Origin: Desulfosarcina sp. BuS5
GTDB taxonomy: Bacteria > Desulfobacterota > Desulfobacteria > Desulfobacterales > BuS5
Direction of reading: 5' to 3'
Length of the DNA: 64,000 nucleotides
NCBI RefSeq assembly: GCF_028752835.1
Contig: NZ_CP087952.1
Location: forward strand, 3,780,501-3,844,500
Positions 59,823-64,000 of the stretch are shown one piece after another. The first letter of the stretch is position 1. Every line of letters starts with the position of its first letter. Under the pieces are notes generated by a model that saw nothing but the letters and a program-made list of their open reading frames with translations, was not told the DNA's origin and ran no database searches. A program made the position numbers and the translations under genes.

Positions 59823-62277
59823 GACGAACATACCGAAAATCAGTGTAGAAGAAATTATGGAGCGCATCCGGAAAGAAGTAAAATTGAGAAAGCTGCAATC
59901 TGCATCCCATCAATCTTCCGACCGTAATGATGATAGATCCTCCTCACAAATATTAGAAAAGCCCTCATCACTGCCTGATAATGCTGATCAAGCTTTTTTA
60001 CCATTTAACAATGATGGGCCTGATTTAATGTTATCAACATGTCCGGTTTTGCCACAATCCCCTGTTGAATCAGATGTGCCGCCACTGCCGGTTAAAAAAG
60101 CTTATACTCTGAATGAATTATCAGGATATCACGATCTTGATTTTATTACTAATGCCTATAAGGCATTGTTACGTCGGTCTGCTGATAATAATGGTAAACA
60201 GCATTATTTAACAAATTTGCGGAATGGCAGATTGACCAAAGCGGAAATATTAGGCAGACTCCATTATTCCCGTGAAGGACGCAGCCGTAAAATTTCTGTT
60301 AAAGGCCTTTTTTTACCTTTTATTGTTCAGACTTCTTTTAAAATACCACTGCTTGGATACATAATCCGAATTTTAACCGGAATACTCAACCTGCCGGCTA
60401 TTTTAAAAAATATTCAGGTTCTGGAAAATCAACTTTTCATAAAAAACAATCTTTTAAATAATCAGACAAAAGAAATTCACTCACATATTCATACTCTAAG
60501 AAATCATGTTTCAGATATGCAGAATGAAATTGCTTCAATCCTGAATACAAAAGCCCGAAAGGAAAATATTCATAAATTGTATGAGCATTTTGCCACCATT
60601 AGTGCAAGTCTTTCAAAAGAAATCACCGAGGTAGCAGAAAATATTACATCCACCAAAGCAGCTCTTGGCAATGATATTCACGAGGTGTCGGAAAGCCTGA
60701 CCACAACAAAGGCTGATCTGACAAAAGAAATCACCGCAGTTTCGGAAGAGCTTGCCACCACCAATGCAGATCTGTCAGACACTCAATCAGACTTGGCATC
60801 CACTAATGCAGATCTGTTATCCACCCGGACAGATTTGAAAAATGATATAACAGAAATTTCAGAGAAGCTGACAGATACGCAGACAGATTTTACAAAGAAA
60901 ATAACTGCAGTTTCAGAAGAGATTGCCACAACCAATGCAAGTCTTTCAAAAGAGATCACCGAGGTAGCAGAAAATATTACATCCACCAAAGCAGCTCTTG
61001 GCAATGATATTCAGAATGTGTTGGAAAGCCTGACCACAACAAAGGCTGATCTGACAAGAGAAATCACCGCAGTTTCGGAAGAGCTTGCCACAACCAATGC
61101 AGATTTGTCAGACACTCAATCAGACTTGGCATCCACTAATGCAGATCTGTTATCCACCCGGACAGATTTGAAAAATGATATAACAGAAATTTCAGAGAAG
61201 CTAACAGATACGCAGACAGATTTTACAAAGAAAATCACTGCAGTTTCAGAAGAGATTGCCACCACCAATGCAAGTCTTTCAAAAGAGATCACCGAGGTAG
61301 CAGAAAAGATTACATCCACCAAAGCAGCTCTTAGCAATGATATTCACGAGGTGTCGGAAAGCCTGACCACAACAAAGGCTGACCTGACAAATACGCAGAC
61401 AGATTTTACTGCAGGATTAGAATTAATGTCAGATGATTTACACTCAAAAATTGCTTCAAAAGCCGACAAAACAGAGTTAAAATTATATCTGCAAACCGTA
61501 AGTTATGCAAAAGAGTATATGAAAATATCACAACAAAATATGCAGAATCTTATAGATGAAGCTAAAAAAAGGCTCCCTGATGAAATTTTTAATGAAAAAG
61601 AATTGCTGTTATTAACGGATGAAGAAAAACATAAATTAGATCCATTTTATGTTGAGTTTGAAGATCGTTTCAGGGGCACAAGAGAAGACATAAAAAAAAG
61701 AGTTGAGGTGTATTTACCATATTTGGAAGCTTTACCGTTTAAAAAAGAAGAAATAAGAGCTTTGGATTTGGGCTGTGGCAGAGGTGAATGGCTTGAACTC
61801 CTTGGTGAACATGGCTATAAAGCCCAGGGTATAGATATTAATCGAATAATGGTGGCTAAATCCAAAGAATTAGGCTTGAATGTACAACAGGCTGATGTCA
61901 GAGAATATTTAACATCATTAGAAGAAGAATCTCTTTCAGTCGTTACAGGTTTTCACATTATCGAGCACCTTCCTTTTCAAATTTTAATGAAAATGTATGA
62001 CGAGGTGCTCCGGGTTTTGAAACCAGAAGGAATGGTTATATTTGAAACACCAAATCCAGAAAATGTCTTAGTTGGTGCTTGTAATTTTTATACTGACCCT
62101 ACTCATATTAACCCTATCCCTCCAAAAACTACAGAATTTTTGCTAAGTAAAATAGGTTTTAATAAAATTAAACTTGAACGAGTAAATAAACCTGAAGATA
62201 CACATTATGAAGACCCTAATCTTAATCATTTGTTTGCTAGTTCAATGGATTATTCAGTAATCGGATATAAAATATGA
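59815..62277 (+). CDS. Coiled-coil methyltransferase resembling WbdD, chain terminator and ruler
   Basis: 820 residues. The start MIETNIPKISVEEIMERIRK is typical for methyltransferases of such loci. Residues about 98-155 (FITNAYKALLRRSADNNGKQ) match DUF4214. A hydrophobic segment lies near 170-205. A long coiled coil at about 210-550 holds two 111-residue units nearly identical and part of a third (see repeat). The C-terminal 190 residues are a methyltransferase with ALDLGCGRGEWLELLGEHGY and FHIIEHLPFQIL. No kinase part is seen, unlike E. coli WbdD, and the domain order is reversed. Likely methylates the end of the glycan, with the coiled coil setting its length (inference). Confidence 0.85.
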   Translation: MIETNIPKISVEEIMERIRKEVKLRKLQSASHQSSDRNDDRSSSQILEKPSSLPDNADQAFLPFNNDGPDLMLSTCPVLPQSPVESDVPPLPVKKAYTLNELSGYHDLDFITNAYKALLRRSADNNGKQHYLTNLRNGRLTKAEILGRLHYSREGRSRKISVKGLFLPFIVQTSFKIPLLGYIIRILTGILNLPAILKNIQVLENQLFIKNNLLNNQTKEIHSHIHTLRNHVSDMQNEIASILNTKARKENIHKLYEHFATISASLSKEITEVAENITSTKAALGNDIHEVSESLTTTKADLTKEITAVSEELATTNADLSDTQSDLASTNADLLSTRTDLKNDITEISEKLTDTQTDFTKKITAVSEEIATTNASLSKEITEVAENITSTKAALGNDIQNVLESLTTTKADLTREITAVSEELATTNADLSDTQSDLASTNADLLSTRTDLKNDITEISEKLTDTQTDFTKKITAVSEEIATTNASLSKEITEVAEKITSTKAALSNDIHEVSESLTTTKADLTNTQTDFTAGLELMSDDLHSKIASKADKTELKLYLQTVSYAKEYMKISQQNMQNLIDEAKKRLPDEIFNEKELLLLTDEEKHKLDPFYVEFEDRFRGTREDIKKRVEVYLPYLEALPFKKEEIRALDLGCGRGEWLELLGEHGYKAQGIDINRIMVAKSKELGLNVQQADVREYLTSLEEESLSVVTGFHIIEHLPFQILMKMYDEVLRVLKPEGMVIFETPNPENVLVGACNFYTDPTHINPIPPKTTEFLLSKIGFNKIKLERVNKPEDTHYEDPNLNHLFASSMDYSVIGYKI
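60607..61450 (+). repeat. 333-bp tandem repeats within the coiled coil, two full and one partial unit
   Basis: Units start at 60607, 60940 and 61273 with AGTCTTTCAAAAGA[A/G]ATCACCGAG. The first two are 333 bp (111 codons) and differ in about four residues; the third breaks off after about 40 codons and passes into TNTQTDFTAGLELMSDDL. Each unit is itself made of related segments (TTTKADL, TTNADL, STNADL, STRTDL). High identity at the DNA level points to recent duplication. Confidence 0.93.
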
Positions 62278-64000
62278 AAATGGCATTAGTAATTCCCTGG
62301 TTTGGGAAAGATTTAAAAGGTGGGGCAGAACAACAAGCTTGGCAAATAGCAAAAAGATTTACAGATAGAAAGATTGATATAGAGGTATTGACTACCTGCT
62401 CTAAAGATTTTTTATCTGATTGGTCTGAAAATTTTTATGAGGCAAAAGAGTATGTCGAAGATGAAATAAAAATAAAAAGATTTAAAGTTAAACAACGAGA
62501 CACATTAGCTTTTGATAGTATCAACCTAAAATTAATGCAAGTACCAAAAACATCTTTTATACCTGGATTATCACCACTTTCTAACGAAGAAGAACAAATT
62601 TTTTTAAATGAAAATATATATTCTCCAGATTTACATAACTACATTGTTAAACAAAAAGGAAAATATGATATTTTTCTTTTTTTACCTTACCTTTTTCCAA
62701 ATATTATAAAAGGAATAAATGCGGTCAAAGAAAAAGCTGTAATACAACCTTGTTTACATAATGAATCTTACGCTTATTTAGATTGTGTTCAAGAGAATTT
62801 TTATAATGCTAAAAGTATTCTTTTCCTTTCATCTGGTGAGTATGAAGTAGCACAGAAAATTTTTGGTCCGTCTATTATTCACAAATCAAAAGTAGTGTAT
62901 GGAGGTGTGGAAGTAGATCAACATTTTGACATTAAATATAGTCAATATCTACTTTATCTTGGCAGAAGAGATAAAGGTAAGAACACCCACCTTTTAATAG
63001 AAAGTTTTGATAAATTTGTAGAAGAGACAAATTCAGATTTGAAATTAATGATTGCCGGTGTGGGCGAATTACCTGTACAGCCTAAAAGTGAAAATATAGT
63101 AGATTTAGGCTTAGTCAGCGAAGAGCAGAAATCAAAATTACTTTCAGAGTGTCTATCACTTATAAATCCGAGTGAAAATGAAAGTTTTTCAAGAGTTATA
63201 TTTGAATCTTGGTATGCTAAAAAGCCTATTATAGTGAACAAAAAATGTTTAGCAACATACAATGCTCTAATTGATGCAGGTGAAGCGGGTTTCTCTGCTG
63301 ATACTCAAGATGGCTTTGTGGAAGTTCTCAAGAAAATTAATATTATGGATATAAAAGAGATAAAAAGCTTAGGAGAAAAAGGATTTATATATGCTAAAGA
63401 GATAGCAAACTGGGATAAAGTAATAGATAGATATATTGATGAGTTCAATATCATTGCGAATAAGATAAAATCAAATAAAAATAAAAGGATAATTCTAACA
63501 TATTTCAATATAGGCAAAAATGATGCTGTAGGATTTGATATATTATATGAATATGAGATTTTAAAATTAAATGGATATGATGATGTTGCTATCTACGCTG
63601 AAGAGTTCGATCCTGCATTGGATTTATCGCGGTACAACATTATAAATAAAAAAAATTTAAACAGCTATATTGCTGATTTAGATACGACCTTCATCTATCA
63701 TCATGCAAACTACTGGGAGAATGGTTATCAACTGTTATCAAAAGCTAAATGTAAAATCATTGTAAAATATCACAATATAACACCACCAGATTTTTTTAAA
63801 CCATATTTTGAAGACGCATATATAAACTGCAGAAATGGTATTGAACAAACAAAAAAGATCGTAATTCTAAAGAAAGATATAATATTTTTTGCAGATTCTC
63901 AATTCAATGCAGATGAATTGATAGAATATGGTGCCAAGCCTTTAAATGTTAGGATACATCCTCCATTTTATAAGTATAATGAGCTAAAAAAATATACTAT
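62274..64000 (+). CDS. Tandem family 4 glycosyltransferase, 3' end outside the window
   Basis: The frame is open from ATG 62274 (overlap ATGA with the previous stop) to the end of the window, 575 codons. First GT4 domain: MALVIPWFGKDLKGGAEQQA, FLSSGEYEVA, YLGRRDKGKNTHLLIESF and NPSENESFSRVIFESWYAKK with the E-x7-E motif. A second GT4 domain begins near residue 405 (RIILTYFNIGKNDAVGFDIL, YHHANYWENGYQLL, VKYHNITPPDFF). Two linked transferases in one protein suit polymerases of homopolymer O antigens such as WbdA. Composition is clearly more AT-rich than upstream, suggesting a different origin. Confidence 0.88.
   Translation, partial: MKMALVIPWFGKDLKGGAEQQAWQIAKRFTDRKIDIEVLTTCSKDFLSDWSENFYEAKEYVEDEIKIKRFKVKQRDTLAFDSINLKLMQVPKTSFIPGLSPLSNEEEQIFLNENIYSPDLHNYIVKQKGKYDIFLFLPYLFPNIIKGINAVKEKAVIQPCLHNESYAYLDCVQENFYNAKSILFLSSGEYEVAQKIFGPSIIHKSKVVYGGVEVDQHFDIKYSQYLLYLGRRDKGKNTHLLIESFDKFVEETNSDLKLMIAGVGELPVQPKSENIVDLGLVSEEQKSKLLSECLSLINPSENESFSRVIFESWYAKKPIIVNKKCLATYNALIDAGEAGFSADTQDGFVEVLKKINIMDIKEIKSLGEKGFIYAKEIANWDKVIDRYIDEFNIIANKIKSNKNKRIILTYFNIGKNDAVGFDILYEYEILKLNGYDDVAIYAEEFDPALDLSRYNIINKKNLNSYIADLDTTFIYHHANYWENGYQLLSKAKCKIIVKYHNITPPDFFKPYFEDAYINCRNGIEQTKKIVILKKDIIFFADSQFNADELIEYGAKPLNVRIHPPFYKYNELKKYT

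Noticed and set aside
60783-61337. Two identical-looking minus-strand frames of 73 residues.
   Set aside because: They are the reverse side of the coiled-coil repeat in the methyltransferase gene and have no ribosome sites.
59815-62277. Kinase domain as in E. coli WbdD.
   Set aside because: No glycine loop, HRD or DFG motifs occur in the protein; only the methyltransferase is supported.

Overview
The window looks like chromosomal DNA of a Gram-negative member of the Desulfobacterota (old Deltaproteobacteria, probably Desulfobacterales or a relative). This is an inference from the mix of genes: a TonB receptor, a type II secretion system (T2SS), an NtrC-type regulator with two sigma-54-like promoters, a class III CoA-transferase, a cation transporter fused to a NifX-like domain, an ABC-exported O-antigen-type polysaccharide locus, and many short palindromic repeats. 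Base composition is moderate and becomes visibly AT-rich after about 62.3 kb. No rRNA, tRNA or CRISPR array was found. All family names come from reading motifs; no database search was run.

Region 1 (1-11.3 kb). A class III CoA-transferase, cut by the window edge, is followed by a HAD phosphatase resembling trehalose-6-phosphate phosphatase. On the minus strand a tightly packed run reads xseA-xseB-ispA-dxs-tlyA, then a membrane coiled-coil protein and a membrane Ser/Thr kinase. The last two share a paralogous N-terminal membrane module, and in the coiled-coil gene this module is broken by a one-base change in a T run. A CGGC-domain protein lies upstream, beyond a repeat-rich gap.

Region 2 (11.3-22.3 kb). 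It holds a small hypothetical protein, a CDF transporter with a C-terminal NifX-like domain, a cyclic-nucleotide-binding-like protein, a YhaO/YhaN (SbcD/SbcC-like) pair, and a three-domain acyltransferase / acyl-carrier / acyl-CoA ligase. Several gaps are filled by MITE-like elements of about 70-195 bp.

Region 3 (22.3-33.8 kb). A T2SS is split into two divergent operons: gspJ-K-M-G-F on minus, and a dockerin protein followed by gspH-C-D-L-I-E on plus. The plus operon has a sigma-54-like promoter. The leader peptide of gspH is written in sequence shared with a dispersed repeat.

Region 4 (33.8-48.2 kb). An operon encodes a periplasmic-binding-like protein, a sensor histidine kinase, an NtrC-type regulator and a TonB-dependent receptor. 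A CAP-domain secreted protein with its own sigma-54-like promoter and a 1904-residue acidic secreted protein follow, ending in a strong terminator. Regions 3 and 4 together may form a sigma-54-controlled secretion machine and its secreted products; this is a hypothesis.

Region 5 (48.2-64 kb). An intact IS1634-like element separates that block from a surface polysaccharide locus. The locus has a TPR membrane protein, GT4 and GT2 glycosyltransferases, a DUF2304 protein, a chimeric pseudogene, gmd, an ABC permease, a previously overlooked 59-residue membrane protein, another GT4, the ABC ATPase with a Wzt-type C-terminus, a coiled-coil methyltransferase resembling the WbdD chain-length ruler with 333-bp tandem repeats, and a tandem GT4 protein that runs off the window.
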